A stretch of DNA of 33,021 nucleotides from Actinomycetes bacterium. GTDB taxonomy: Bacteria; Actinomycetota; CALGFH01. Below the pieces are notes generated by a model. It searched no databases, was not told the origin of the DNA, and worked only from the letters and a program-made list of their open reading frames with translations. Shown here one piece after another: positions 22,210-30,494 of the stretch (position 1 is its first letter; each line of letters starts with the position of its first letter). Where the stretch lies: contig JASLBL010000711.1 of NCBI GenBank assembly GCA_030146615.1, positions 1-33,021 of the forward strand. The letters run 5' to 3'. The position numbers and the translations under genes are program-made.

Positions 22210-22290
22210 AGAGCGGGAGCTGAGCAGTTTCCACAGGGCCGGACCAGGCAGACCAACCACAACCGGGCTGGGACCAGCGAGGACCGAGTA

Positions 22291-23367
22291 TTGCGGCACC
22301 CACATGGGCGGATCAGGGCCGGGCCCACAGGGCCCGGGCCTGTGGGGCGCGGGCCGACGATCGTGGATGTGGCCCGGCGGGCCGGGGTGTCCAAGGGGGC
22401 GGTGTCGTTCGCGCTCAACGACCGGCCCGGGCTGGCGCCGCAGACCCGTGACCGGATCCTGGCCGCGGCTCGCGACCTGGGCTGGCAGCCGAGCACCAGG
22501 GCCAGGGCGCTGTCGCGGTCGCGGGCGTACGCGGTCGGGCTGGTGATGCGGCGGGCGCCGGAGCTGCTCGGGGCCGACCCGTTCTTCCCGCAGTTCCTGG
22601 CCGGGGTCGAGTCGGTCCTGGCCGAGCGGGGCAGCGCCCTGGTCCTCCAGGTCGTCGGGGACGACGACCAGGCCGAGGCGTCCAGCTACCGTCGGCTGGC
22701 CGGCCAGGGCCGGGTCGACGGGGTGTTCCTCAACGACATGCTGGTCGACGACCACCGCTTCGACCTGCTGGCCGGGCTCGGCCTGCCCGCGGTGGCGGTC
22801 GGGCGCCCGACCGGCCCCTGCCCGTTCCCGGTGGTGACCGTGGACGACCGCCAGGGCGTGGCCGAGACGGTCGGGCACCTGCTCGGTCTCGGGCACCGGC
22901 GGATCGGGTTCGTCGGCGGCCCCGAGGGCTACGTCCACTCCCTGTCGCGGCGGACCGCCTGGCGCCAGGCTCTGGAGGCGGCCGGGATGGCCCCCGGCCC
23001 CGAGCTGGTGGCCGACTTCACCGGCCCGGGCGGGGCCGCCGCCACCCGGGCCCTGCTGGAGCTGCCCGACCCACCCACCGCGGTCGTCTACGCCAACGAC
23101 GCCATGGCCATCGCCGGCATGGGCGTGGCCATCGGGCTCGGCCTCGAGGTCCCTGGCGACCTGTCGGTCGCCGGCTTCGACGACGTGCCCCTGGCCGCCC
23201 ACGTCGCGCCCCCGCTGACCACCGTCCGCCAGGACGCCATGGCGTGGGGCCGGGCCGCGGCCGAGGTGCTGCTGACGGTCAGCGAGGGCCGGCCCACCGC
23301 CGACGTCGAGCTGCCACCCGCCACCCCCGTCTTCCGAGCGTCCACCGGCCCGCCCCGACCGGAGTGA
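22291..23367 (+). CDS. LacI-family transcriptional repressor
   Basis: A 358-residue regulator. The DNA-binding head is TIVDVARRAGVSKGAVSFAL followed by NDRPGLAPQTRDRILAAARD and LGWQPSTRARALSRSR, the hinge part. The sugar-binding core has two periplasmic-binding-like lobes (YAVGLVMRRAPELLGADPFF, FLAGVESVLAERGSALVLQV, RRIGFVGGPEGYVHSLSRRT, SVAGFDDVPLAAHVAPPLTT). TTG at 22291 is taken as start because GAGGA lies seven bases before it. A GTG at 22342 would give a more usual N-terminus (MGRGPTIVDVA) but sits inside an 8-bp hairpin. It is the first gene of the sugar operon and very likely binds the palindrome at 22198-22209. The inducer is probably the imported oligosaccharide. Confidence 0.9.
   Translation: MRHPHGRIRAGPTGPGPVGRGPTIVDVARRAGVSKGAVSFALNDRPGLAPQTRDRILAAARDLGWQPSTRARALSRSRAYAVGLVMRRAPELLGADPFFPQFLAGVESVLAERGSALVLQVVGDDDQAEASSYRRLAGQGRVDGVFLNDMLVDDHRFDLLAGLGLPAVAVGRPTGPCPFPVVTVDDRQGVAETVGHLLGLGHRRIGFVGGPEGYVHSLSRRTAWRQALEAAGMAPGPELVADFTGPGGAAATRALLELPDPPTAVVYANDAMAIAGMGVAIGLGLEVPGDLSVAGFDDVPLAAHVAPPLTTVRQDAMAWGRAAAEVLLTVSEGRPTADVELPPATPVFRASTGPPRPE
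22324..22346 (+). promoter_or_regulatory. hairpin around the alternative GTG start of lacI-type gene
   Basis: CCCACAGG (22324-22331) pairs perfectly with CCTGTGGG (22339-22346) around a 7-base loop. The GTG at 22342-22344 lies in the 3' arm. In the RNA this would hide that start codon. Confidence 0.4.
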
Positions 23368-23393
23368 GCCGACCCTTCCTCAAGGAGGTCCCG

Positions 23394-24692
23394 ATGCCCA
23401 GCTCCCGCATCCGGCTCTGGATCGCGGTCGTCGCCACCCTCGGCCTGGCCCTCGTCGGCTGCACCCGCGGCGGCGGCGGCGACCAGTCGGCCGACCAGGC
23501 GACCCAGGCCACCGGCCCGATCAAGATCTGGTACTCCAACAACCAGGACGAGGTGAAGTGGGGCAAGGCGGTCGTGGCCGCCTGGAACCAGGCCCACGCC
23601 GACCAGCAGGTGACGGCCGAGGAGATCCCGGCCGGCAAGAGCTCCGAGGAGGTCATCGGCGCCTCGATCACGGCCGGGAACACCCCCTGCCTGGTGTTCA
23701 ACACCGCCCCGGCGGCCGTGCCCCAGTTCGAGAAGCAGGGCGGGCTGGTCGCCCTGGACAGCTTCCCGGACGGCGCCAGCTACGTGAACGAGCGGGTCGG
23801 GGGCCGGGCCGAGCAGTACAAGTCGCCCGACGGCAAGTTCTACCAGCTGCCCTGGAAGACCAACCCGGTGCAGATCTTCTACAACAAGAAGGTGTTCGCC
23901 AAGGCCGGCCTGGACACCGACGCGCCGCCGCTGGCCACCTACCAGGAGTTCCTCGCCACCGCCAAGACCGTGGTCGACAAGGGCGGCGTCCAGGCGGCCA
24001 TCTGGCCGGCTCCCTCGAGCGAGTTCTTCCAGTCCTGGTTCGACTTCTACCCGCTGTTCATCGCCGAGACCGGCAAGCAGCTCGTGGTCGACGGCCAGCC
24101 CCAGTTCAACACCCCCGAGGGTGTGGCCGTCGGCGAGTTCTGGAAGCAGCTGTACGCCGACGGCCTGGCCCAGCAGGAGCTGTACAACGGCGACGCCTTC
24201 GGCGACCAGAAGGCGGCCATGTCGATCGTCGGGCCGTGGGCCATCGCCGTCTACGGCGACAAGGTCGACTGGGGCGTTGCCCCGCTGCCGACCTCAAGCG
24301 GCAAGGACCCGGCCCAGATCCAGACCTTCTCCGACACCAAGTCGGTCGGCATGTACTCCAGCTGCCAGAACCGGGGCACCGCCTGGGAGTTCCTCAAGTT
24401 CGCGACCAGCCAGGAGCAGGACGGCCAGCTGCTGGAGGTCACCGGCCAGATGCCCATGCGCGAGGACCTGCCCAGCCTGTACGCCGACTACTTCAAGGCC
24501 AACCCGGCCTACACCACGTTCGCCGAGCAGGCCGCCCGCACCGTCGAGGTCCCCAACGTCCCGAACTCGGTGGAGATCTGGCAGACCTTCCGCGACGCCT
24601 ACACCGAGGCCGTGATCTTCGGCCGCGGCGACGTGCGGACGGCCTTCGACCAGGCCGCCGAGAAGGTCAAGACCCTGGCCGCGGGGAGCTGA
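23394..24692 (+). CDS. ABC sugar transporter substrate-binding lipoprotein
   Basis: A 432-residue solute-binding protein, with AAGGAGG just before the ATG. The signal peptide MPSSRIRLWIAVVATLGLAL ends in the lipobox LVGC (Cys23), then a Gly/Gln-rich linker. The mature part follows the extracellular solute-binding family 1 (MalE/UgpB type): IKIWYSNNQDEVKWGKAVVA, PCLVFNTAPAAVPQFEKQGG, FYQLPWKTNPVQIFYNKKVF, KAAMSIVGPWAIAVYGDKVD, and a C-terminal WQTFRDAYTEAVIFGRGDVR. Aromatic residues line up as in oligosaccharide binders. It follows the repressor gene by 26 bp and is followed by two permeases. The ligand is probably an oligosaccharide, perhaps mannose-containing given the GH130-type gene. Confidence 0.93.
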   Translation: MPSSRIRLWIAVVATLGLALVGCTRGGGGDQSADQATQATGPIKIWYSNNQDEVKWGKAVVAAWNQAHADQQVTAEEIPAGKSSEEVIGASITAGNTPCLVFNTAPAAVPQFEKQGGLVALDSFPDGASYVNERVGGRAEQYKSPDGKFYQLPWKTNPVQIFYNKKVFAKAGLDTDAPPLATYQEFLATAKTVVDKGGVQAAIWPAPSSEFFQSWFDFYPLFIAETGKQLVVDGQPQFNTPEGVAVGEFWKQLYADGLAQQELYNGDAFGDQKAAMSIVGPWAIAVYGDKVDWGVAPLPTSSGKDPAQIQTFSDTKSVGMYSSCQNRGTAWEFLKFATSQEQDGQLLEVTGQMPMREDLPSLYADYFKANPAYTTFAEQAARTVEVPNVPNSVEIWQTFRDAYTEAVIFGRGDVRTAFDQAAEKVKTLAAGS

Positions 24693-24696
24693 GCGC

Positions 24697-25611
24697 GTGG
24701 CCGCCAGTGCCGCGACGACCTCGCGGCCTCCCCTGACACGCCGGCTGCTGGGCCGGCACCCGGTCGGCTACCTGTTCGTGGCCCCCTATGTGCTGTTCCT
24801 GTTCGCGATCTTCGCCTACCCGCTCGGCTTCGCCGTCTACATGTCGTTCCACGACTATTTCTTCGCCGCCCCGGGGGCGATCGTGGAGCGGCCGTTCGTC
24901 GGCCTGGACAACTTCACCACCGCCCTGGCCGACCCGGCGTTCCGGCGGGCCATGCTCAACGTGGTCATCTTCATCGCCATCAACGTGCCCCTGACCGTGT
25001 TCGTCGGCCTGATCCTGGCCACCGCCCTGAACGCCGCCATCCCGTTCCGGACCTTCTTCCGGGCGAGCTACTTCGTGCCGTACGTGACCGCCAGCGTGGC
25101 CGTGATCGGGGTCTGGCAGTGGATGTTCAACTCCAACGGGCTGGTCAACTCGATCCTGGGGCCGCTCGCCCCCGACCCGTCCTGGCTGGTCAACAGCTTC
25201 TGGGCGATGCCGATCATCGCCCTGTTCGCCACCTGGAAGCAGCTCGGCTTCTACGTGCTGCTGTACCTGGCCGCCCTCCAGAACATCCCCGAGGAGCTGT
25301 ACGAGGCGGCCGAGGTCGACGGGGCCGGGCCGGTGCGCCGCTTCTTCGCGGTCACCGTGCCCGGGGTGCGGCCGGCCACCACCCTGGTGGTGATCGCGGC
25401 CACCATCACCGGGGCCAACTTCTTCACCGAGCCCTACCTGCTCACCGGCCGCGGCGGCCCCGCCGGGGCATCGGTGTCGCCGGTGCTGCTCATCTACACC
25501 AACGGCATCGAGCAGGGCAAAGCCGGGTATGCGGCCGCCATCGGGGTGCTGCTGGCCATCGGCGTGATGGTCGTCTCGCTGGTGAACCGCTACCTGCTGG
25601 AGAGGAGCTGA
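24697..25611 (+). CDS. ABC sugar transporter permease (MalF/UgpA type)
   Basis: A 304-residue membrane protein starting GTG, 4 bp after the binding-protein stop. Six helices are visible, the first being YLFVAPYVLFLFAIFAYPLG. The EAA loop that docks the ATPase reads EELYEAAEVDGAGPVRRFFA (about residues 205-224), followed by VTVPGVRPATTLVVIAATIT. It belongs to binding-protein-dependent transport permeases of the CUT1 carbohydrate class, in the inner (cytoplasmic) membrane with the next gene product as partner. Confidence 0.93.
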   Translation: MAASAATTSRPPLTRRLLGRHPVGYLFVAPYVLFLFAIFAYPLGFAVYMSFHDYFFAAPGAIVERPFVGLDNFTTALADPAFRRAMLNVVIFIAINVPLTVFVGLILATALNAAIPFRTFFRASYFVPYVTASVAVIGVWQWMFNSNGLVNSILGPLAPDPSWLVNSFWAMPIIALFATWKQLGFYVLLYLAALQNIPEELYEAAEVDGAGPVRRFFAVTVPGVRPATTLVVIAATITGANFFTEPYLLTGRGGPAGASVSPVLLIYTNGIEQGKAGYAAAIGVLLAIGVMVVSLVNRYLLERS

Positions 25612-25613
25612 CC

Positions 25614-26528
25614 GTGGCCACCGCCACCCAACCCCAGCCGGCCTCCCCGGCCCCGGCGGCCGCGGAGCAGGCGACCGCGATCGCGCCCCCGACCCGCCGC
25701 TCCCGTCGCCGCCTGGGGCCGCTGCTCGGCCTCAGCATCGGCGCCGTGGTGTTCCTGTTCCCCTTCTACTACATGGTGATCGGGGCCCTGCAGCGCGAGC
25801 CCAACTCGGACGTGTCGGGGGCGTTCCCCAACCCGGCCAACCTGACCCTGGACAACCTGCGCGACATCGACCAGGCCATCAACCTGCCCAAGACCCTGCT
25901 CAACTCGGGGATCTTCACCGGCGGGGTGCTGCTCAGCACCCTCCTGCTCGGCCTCCTGGCCGGCTATGCCCTGGCCAGGCTGGAGTTCCGCGGCAAGGGC
26001 ATGGTGTTCAACGCCATGCTGCTGGTCCTGATCGTGCCCTTCCAGGTGCTGATGATCCCCCTGTACGTGATGATCGTCCGCGGCTACCTGCTCGGCGACA
26101 CCTACCTGGGCATGATCCTGCCGTTCGCGGTCAACGCCACCGCGGTGTTCATCTTCCGCCAGTTCTTCCTGCAGCTGCCAAGGGAGCTGTTCGAGTCGGC
26201 CCGCCTGGACGGGGCCAGCGAGCTCACGATCCTCACCCGGGTGGCCATCCCGCTGGCCAAGCCGGCCATCCTGACCGCGGTGATCCTCACCTTCATCGGC
26301 CCCTGGAACGAGTTCCTCTGGCCGTTCCTGGTCACCAAGCAGCTCGCCCTGCAGCCCCTGGCCGTGGCCCTGGCCAACTTCATCTCCAACGTCGCGGCCC
26401 GCCAGGCCAACCCGTTCGGGGCTATCCTGGCCGGCGCGGTGGTCCTGACAATCCCGGCGGTGGTCCTGTTCCTGATCTTCCAGAAGCGGTTCCAGGCCAG
26501 CAACCTCGGCTCCGGAATCAAGGGATGA
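25614..26528 (+). CDS. ABC sugar transporter permease (MalG/UgpE type)
   Basis: A 304-residue second permease, starting GTG two bases after the previous stop, with GGAG overlapping that stop. A soluble Pro/Ala-rich N-terminus (about 35 residues) precedes the first helix GLSIGAVVFLFPFYYMVIGA. The EAA loop is ELFESARLDGASELTILTRV followed by AIPLAKPAILTAVILTFIGP and WNEFLWPF, typical of MalG-type CUT1 permeases. It ends FQKRFQASNLGSGIKG and overlaps the next gene by ATGA. No ATP-binding subunit gene is present in this operon. Confidence 0.93.
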   Translation: MATATQPQPASPAPAAAEQATAIAPPTRRSRRRLGPLLGLSIGAVVFLFPFYYMVIGALQREPNSDVSGAFPNPANLTLDNLRDIDQAINLPKTLLNSGIFTGGVLLSTLLLGLLAGYALARLEFRGKGMVFNAMLLVLIVPFQVLMIPLYVMIVRGYLLGDTYLGMILPFAVNATAVFIFRQFFLQLPRELFESARLDGASELTILTRVAIPLAKPAILTAVILTFIGPWNEFLWPFLVTKQLALQPLAVALANFISNVAARQANPFGAILAGAVVLTIPAVVLFLIFQKRFQASNLGSGIKG

Positions 26529-27637
26529 CGGTGGACCCGTTCGCGGCGGCGGGCTGGACGGCCCGCCGCCTCGGCGTGGTCATGGCCCCCGACCCGGGCG
26601 ACCCCCGCGAGGCCTGGGGCGTGTGCAACCCGGCCTGCGCCCGAGGCCCCGACGGGGAGCTGTACCTGTTCCCCCGCCTGGTCGCCGAGGGCAACTACTC
26701 GCGGGTCGGGCTGGCCAAGGTCCGCTTCGACGACGGCGTGCCGGTCGGGGTCGAGCGGCTCGGGATCGCCCTGGAGCCGGAGGAGCAGTGGGAGCGGCAC
26801 CGGGGCGGCGGCGGGGTCGAGGACCCGCGGGTCAGCTTCGTGGCCGCCCTCGGCCGGCACGTGATGACCTACACCGGCTGGGGGCCGCTGGGGCCGCGCA
26901 TCGCCCTGGCCACCTCCACCGACCTGCTGCGCTGGGAGCGGCTGGGGCCGGTCGGCTTCGCCTTCGACCCCGGCCTGCGGGTCGACCTCAACCTCTACCC
27001 GAACAAGGACGCGCTGCTGTTCCCCGAGCCGGTGCCGGGCCCCGACGGGGAGCCGGCGTTCGCGCTGCTGCACCGGCCGATGTGGGACCTGTCGTGGTCC
27101 AACCCGGCCGAGGGTGAGACGCCGCCGCCCGGCCTGCCCGACCCGCGGCCCGGCATCTGGGTGTCGTTCGCGCCGGCCAAGGAGGTGCTGGCCGACCCGG
27201 TCCGCCTGACCAGCCTGCGCGACCACCGGCTGGTCGCCCTGCCCGAGCGGCCCTGGGAGGAGGCCAAGGTGGGCGGCGGCACCCCGCCGCTGCGGGTCGA
27301 GGAGGGCTGGCTGGTGCTGCACCACGGGGTGGCCGGGACGCTGGAGCCGGGCCGGGTCGAGCACCAGCCGGGTGTCCGCTACACCGCCGGGGCGATGCTG
27401 CTCGACCCCGAGGACGTCACCCGGGTGCTGGCCCGCTCGGCCGAGCCCCTGCTGGAGCCGGAGCTGCCCGAAGAACGCGAAGGCGTCGTCCCCAACGTGG
27501 TCTTCCCCACCGCCATCGACCCTCGTGGCCAGGGCGAGGCCGACGTCTACTACGGCATGGCCGACGCCCGCATCGGCGCCTTCCGCCTCACCATGGGCCG
27601 GCTCCCCCGATCCTCCGGGGGACCACGCCGGCGGTGA
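26525..27637 (+). CDS. GH130-type beta-mannoside phosphorylase/hydrolase
   Basis: A 370-residue five-bladed beta-propeller enzyme of the glycoside hydrolase family 130 / PH1107-related group. Key parts are VCNPACARGPDGELYLFPRL, RHRGGGGVEDPRVSFV with the acidic Glu99/Asp100 in the usual position of the catalytic Asp, MTYTGWGPLGPRIALATSTD, LYPNKDALLFPEPV and the late NVVFPTAIDP and VYYGMADARIGAF. GH130 members cut beta-mannosides by phosphate or water; which applies here cannot be read directly. No signal peptide, so it acts on imported sugar in the cytosol. It overlaps both neighbours (ATGA, GTGA), firmly placing it in the ABC operon and suggesting the importer carries a mannose-containing oligosaccharide. 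Confidence 0.85.
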   Translation: MTVDPFAAAGWTARRLGVVMAPDPGDPREAWGVCNPACARGPDGELYLFPRLVAEGNYSRVGLAKVRFDDGVPVGVERLGIALEPEEQWERHRGGGGVEDPRVSFVAALGRHVMTYTGWGPLGPRIALATSTDLLRWERLGPVGFAFDPGLRVDLNLYPNKDALLFPEPVPGPDGEPAFALLHRPMWDLSWSNPAEGETPPPGLPDPRPGIWVSFAPAKEVLADPVRLTSLRDHRLVALPERPWEEAKVGGGTPPLRVEEGWLVLHHGVAGTLEPGRVEHQPGVRYTAGAMLLDPEDVTRVLARSAEPLLEPELPEEREGVVPNVVFPTAIDPRGQGEADVYYGMADARIGAFRLTMGRLPRSSGGPRRR

Positions 27638-28437
27638 CCGTTCCGGCCGGCCCGGCCTGGCCCACGCCATGGCCCGAGGTCGACCGGGCCGTGCGGCGGC
27701 TGCTGGACGGGGTCGGCGAGGCCATCGGCGACCGGCTGGTCGGGCTGTACCTGCACGGGTCGCTGGCCCTGGGCGACTTCTTCCCGCCGGCCAGCGACGT
27801 CGACTTCCACGTGGCCACCGCCGGGACCCTGGACCGGACGGCCCTGGACCGCCTCGGCGCCCTGCACGCCGGCTTCAAGGCCGAGGGCGGCTGGGTGGCC
27901 CGGCTGGAGGGTGTGTACCTGCCGCCGTCGGTGCTGCGCCGGCTCGAGCCGGCCGGTGGCCGCTGCCCGACGGTCGGGTCGGACTGGGACTTCGGCCTCG
28001 GCCGGTCCGGGCCGACCTGGGTTCTGGACCGCTGGGTGACCCGCGAGCACGGGCTGGTCGTGACCGGCCCCGACCCCCGGGAGCTGATCGACCCAATTGG
28101 CCCCGGCGAGCTCCGGGCCGCGGTGCGGGCCTCGATGCTGGGGGACTGGGCCGAACGGGCCCGCGGCGAGGCGGACGTGGCCTGGCTGCGGCCCCGGAAC
28201 TACCAGGGGTTCGCGGTCCTGACCATGTGCCGCGACCTGTACGTGCTGGAGCACGGGGTGCTGGTCTCCAAGCCGGTGGCGGCAGCCTGGGCGGCCCGGC
28301 GCCTCGGGCCGCCGTGGGCGGCTACGGTCGAGCGGGCGCTCAGCTGGCGGGCCGACGAGCGGGTCGACGACCGGAGCCTGGCCGGGACGCTCGAGTTCGT
28401 TGCCCACGCGGTGGAGCTAGCGCGCTCGGAGGGCTGA
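27634..28437 (+). CDS. nucleotidyltransferase-fold protein (AadA/ANT(3'')-like)
   Basis: A 267-residue protein, GTG start overlapping the GH130 stop as GTGA. The nucleotidyltransferase signature is complete: YLHGSLALGDFFPPASDVDF with Gly42-Ser43 and the metal-binding Asp55 and Asp57. A C-terminal helical domain follows (LRAAVRASMLGDWAERARGE, PRNYQGFAVLTMCRDLYVLE, and LAGTLEFVAHAVELARS). The overall pattern is that of aminoglycoside adenylyltransferase-like proteins. Such chromosomal relatives often do not give drug resistance. Placed at the end of a sugar import operon, it may adenylylate a sugar or a sugar-derived compound, but this is only inference. Confidence 0.82.
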   Translation: MTVPAGPAWPTPWPEVDRAVRRLLDGVGEAIGDRLVGLYLHGSLALGDFFPPASDVDFHVATAGTLDRTALDRLGALHAGFKAEGGWVARLEGVYLPPSVLRRLEPAGGRCPTVGSDWDFGLGRSGPTWVLDRWVTREHGLVVTGPDPRELIDPIGPGELRAAVRASMLGDWAERARGEADVAWLRPRNYQGFAVLTMCRDLYVLEHGVLVSKPVAAAWAARRLGPPWAATVERALSWRADERVDDRSLAGTLEFVAHAVELARSEG

Positions 28438-28454
28438 GCCCCCGTGGGCTCAGC
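28433..28454. terminator. bidirectional hairpin holding both convergent stop codons
   Basis: GCTGAGCCC (28433-28441) and GGGCTCAGC (28446-28454) form a perfect 9-bp stem with loop CCGT. The TGA of the nucleotidyltransferase gene lies in the left arm and the TGA of ppx (minus strand) in the right arm, so one structure ends both genes. Confidence 0.65.
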
Positions 28455-29409
28455 GGCGGCCGGCCAGGGTGGCGGCGGCGCCGCCATCGGGCCTGTCCGC
28501 CAGCCCGAGCAGGACGCCGTCGAGGATGTCGGACTCGCTGGCCGTCACCGCCGGCAGGCGGAAGCTCCGGACGAGCTCGTCGAGCAGCAGCGCCCCGGCG
28601 GCGATCACGTCCTCCCGGCCCTTGGCCATCACCGGCATGGCCGCCCGCTCGGCGACGGTCATGGCGGCCAGCTTCTCGGCCACGGCGCCGATCTCGGCCG
28701 CGTTGAGGGTCTGGTGGTGGATGCGGCGCGGGTCGTAGGCGTCGAGGCCGAACGCGATCGCGGTGACGGTGGTGACCGTGCCCGCGACCCCGACGACCCG
28801 CTCGGCGGCCGCCGGGTCGAGCACCTCGCCCACCCCGGCCAGGTGCCCGCCGACGTCGGCCCGGAGCGCGGCCACCTCGGCCGGGTCGGGCGGGTCGCCG
28901 TGCAGGTGCCGCTCGAACAGCCGCACGCAGCCGATGTCCAGCGAGACCGAGGCCCGGGCGGTGGCTCCGTCGCCGAGGATGAGCTCGGTCGACCCGCCGC
29001 CGATGTCCACCACCAGCGTCGGCCGGTCGTCAGCCAGGCCGGCCGTGGCGCCGCGGTAGGCGGCGGCCGCCTCGGCCTGGCCGGTCAAAACCTCGGCGTC
29101 CACGCCGAGCAGGTCGCGGACGCCGTCGCGGAACACCTGGCGGTCGGCCGCGTCCCTGGTGGCGCTGGTCGCGACCAGCCGGCGACGCTCGACACCGAGG
29201 CGCCGGCAGGTCTCGGCGTAGCCGGCCAGCACCTCGAGGGTCCGGTCCAGCGCCGCCGGGTCGAACCGTCCGGTGCGGTCCACGCTCTTGCCGAGCCGGG
29301 TGATCACCATCTCCCGGACATGCTCGGCCACCACTGCACCCCCCTCGACGTCGGCCACCAGCAACCGGGTGGAGTTGGTCCCCACATCCAGAGCGGCCAG
29401 CCGCGCCAT
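28450..29409 (-). CDS. ppx: exopolyphosphatase / guanosine pentaphosphatase (Ppx/GppA)
   Basis: A 319-residue member of the Ppx/GppA phosphatase family (actin-like fold), which removes phosphate from polyphosphate or pppGpp. Motifs are RLAALDVGTNSTRLLVADVE (phosphate 1), TSATRDAADRQVFRDGV, LVVDIGGGSTELILGDG (phosphate 2) and VVGVAGTVTTVTAIAFGLD. The length, about 320 residues, matches the short actinobacterial type without C-terminal HD domain. ATG 29409 shares a base with the DUF501 stop (TGATG), so it is translationally coupled. It is the last gene after S1 protein-DUF501. In Mycobacterium a ppx gene also follows eno, ftsB and a DUF501 gene. Confidence 0.92.
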   Translation of the reverse strand: MARLAALDVGTNSTRLLVADVEGGAVVAEHVREMVITRLGKSVDRTGRFDPAALDRTLEVLAGYAETCRRLGVERRRLVATSATRDAADRQVFRDGVRDLLGVDAEVLTGQAEAAAAYRGATAGLADDRPTLVVDIGGGSTELILGDGATARASVSLDIGCVRLFERHLHGDPPDPAEVAALRADVGGHLAGVGEVLDPAAAERVVGVAGTVTTVTAIAFGLDAYDPRRIHHQTLNAAEIGAVAEKLAAMTVAERAAMPVMAKGREDVIAAGALLLDELVRSFRLPAVTASESDILDGVLLGLADRPDGGAAATLAGRR

Positions 29410-30059
29410 CAGCTGCCCGGGTCGACGCAGGGGCCCGGGCAGTCGATGGGGTCGACGGCTTGGCTGACGATGCGGCCGACCGGGTTGGCGCCGGTGGCGG
29501 CGTGGTGGGCGTAGAGGGCGTGAAGGCACTTCACCCGGCCGGGGAGGCCGCCGACGCCGGGGTTGCCGGGGAGGGGGGCGATGGCGTCGCGCTGGGCCAG
29601 GTAGCTGGCGTGGGCGGCGGCGTGGGCGGCGGCCAGGTCGGGCTCGGTGGCGACCCGCTCGCTGAGGGTGGCGTTCCAGCCGGCCGCCTCCAGGCGACCG
29701 ACGGCCACCCGGGCCGCCGGGCAGGCCAGCCAGTACAGGGTCGGGAACGGGGTGCCGTCCTCCAGCAGGGGGGCGGTCCGGACCACCGCCGGCAGGCCGT
29801 AGCGGCAGCGGGCGGCCACGGCCACCGACCCGCGGACCTCCCGGCCGATCTGGGCCTCGATCAGCCGCCGGTCGGCCGCGCCCGCCTCGGGCAGCCCGGC
29901 CGCCCAGTCAGCCTGGGCCCGCGGATCGGCCGGGGCGTGCTGGGACCGGGACGACACGTCAGGGTCGGGCGCGCTGGGAGCACGCCAGGGGAGGCGGAGG
30001 GGGTCGGGAAGGGCGGCGGGGTCGGGCCGGGACGGGGACCGGGGCGGGGTGCGGGGCAC
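29409..30059 (-). CDS. DUF501 family protein
   Basis: A 216-residue protein of the DUF501 family, common in actinobacteria and without known function. Family parts are IEAQIGREVRGSVAVAARCR then YGLPAVVRTAPLLEDGTPFP and TLYWLACPAARVAVGRLEAA, and late PGNPGVGGLPGRVKCLHALY with AHHAATGANPVGR. Conserved cysteines (RCRYG, LACP, VKCLHAL) could bind a metal. GTG 30059 gives the longest form, but the first 35-50 residues are Pro/Arg-rich and may not be translated; a GTG about 35 codons in is an alternative. The stop overlaps the ppx start. Confidence 0.85.
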   Translation of the reverse strand: MPRTPPRSPSRPDPAALPDPLRLPWRAPSAPDPDVSSRSQHAPADPRAQADWAAGLPEAGAADRRLIEAQIGREVRGSVAVAARCRYGLPAVVRTAPLLEDGTPFPTLYWLACPAARVAVGRLEAAGWNATLSERVATEPDLAAAHAAAHASYLAQRDAIAPLPGNPGVGGLPGRVKCLHALYAHHAATGANPVGRIVSQAVDPIDCPGPCVDPGS

Positions 30060-30062
30060 GGA

Positions 30063-30434
30063 TTACCCGCGCCGGCCCTCGCGCTGGCGCTTGACGTCGA
30101 CCAGCCGTTCCTCGCTGGAGCGCATGAACCGCTTGAGCTTCTGCTCGAACTCGGGGTCCTTGGCGGCACGGCGGGGGCGGCTCGCCTCTGGCTGCCAGTC
30201 GGAGGCGGCCTGCTTGATCGACAGGTCGATCTTGCCGTCCTCCTTGACACCGACGACCTTGACCGTCACCGCGTCGTCGATGCGCAGGTGCTCCTCGACC
30301 GACCGGACGTAGTTGCGGTCGATCTCGGAGATGTGGACGAGACCCGTCTCGCCCGACTCGAGCTTGATGAAGGCCCCGTAAGGTGCGATCCGAACAACGG
30401 TGCCCGGGACGATCGCCCCGATCTCGGCACTCAT
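30063..30434 (-). CDS. S1-domain RNA-binding protein
   Basis: A 123-residue protein with one S1 domain: VPGTVVRIAPYGAFIKLESG, ETGLVHISEIDRNYVRSVEE and VTVKVVGVKEDGKIDLSIKQ, followed by a basic tail (RRAAKDPEFEQKLKRFMRSS, VKRQREGRRG). This layout matches small YugI/general-stress-13-like or polynucleotide phosphorylase-type S1 proteins of Gram-positives, which bind RNA or ribosomes. The ATG at 30434 has AAAGGAG only 14 bases upstream, an unusually long spacing. It has its own promoter, and lies between ftsB and the DUF501 gene. Confidence 0.88.
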   Translation of the reverse strand: MSAEIGAIVPGTVVRIAPYGAFIKLESGETGLVHISEIDRNYVRSVEEHLRIDDAVTVKVVGVKEDGKIDLSIKQAASDWQPEASRPRRAAKDPEFEQKLKRFMRSSEERLVDVKRQREGRRG

Positions 30435-30494
30435 GCTGGCGACCAGCGCTCCTTTCAGATGAAGAACCGGGCCGAATTGGCTCGGCACGCATCC

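Noticed and set aside
27634..28437. Aminoglycoside resistance gene
   Set aside because: The fold and motif fit, but many chromosomal relatives are not resistance enzymes and the sugar-operon context argues for another role.
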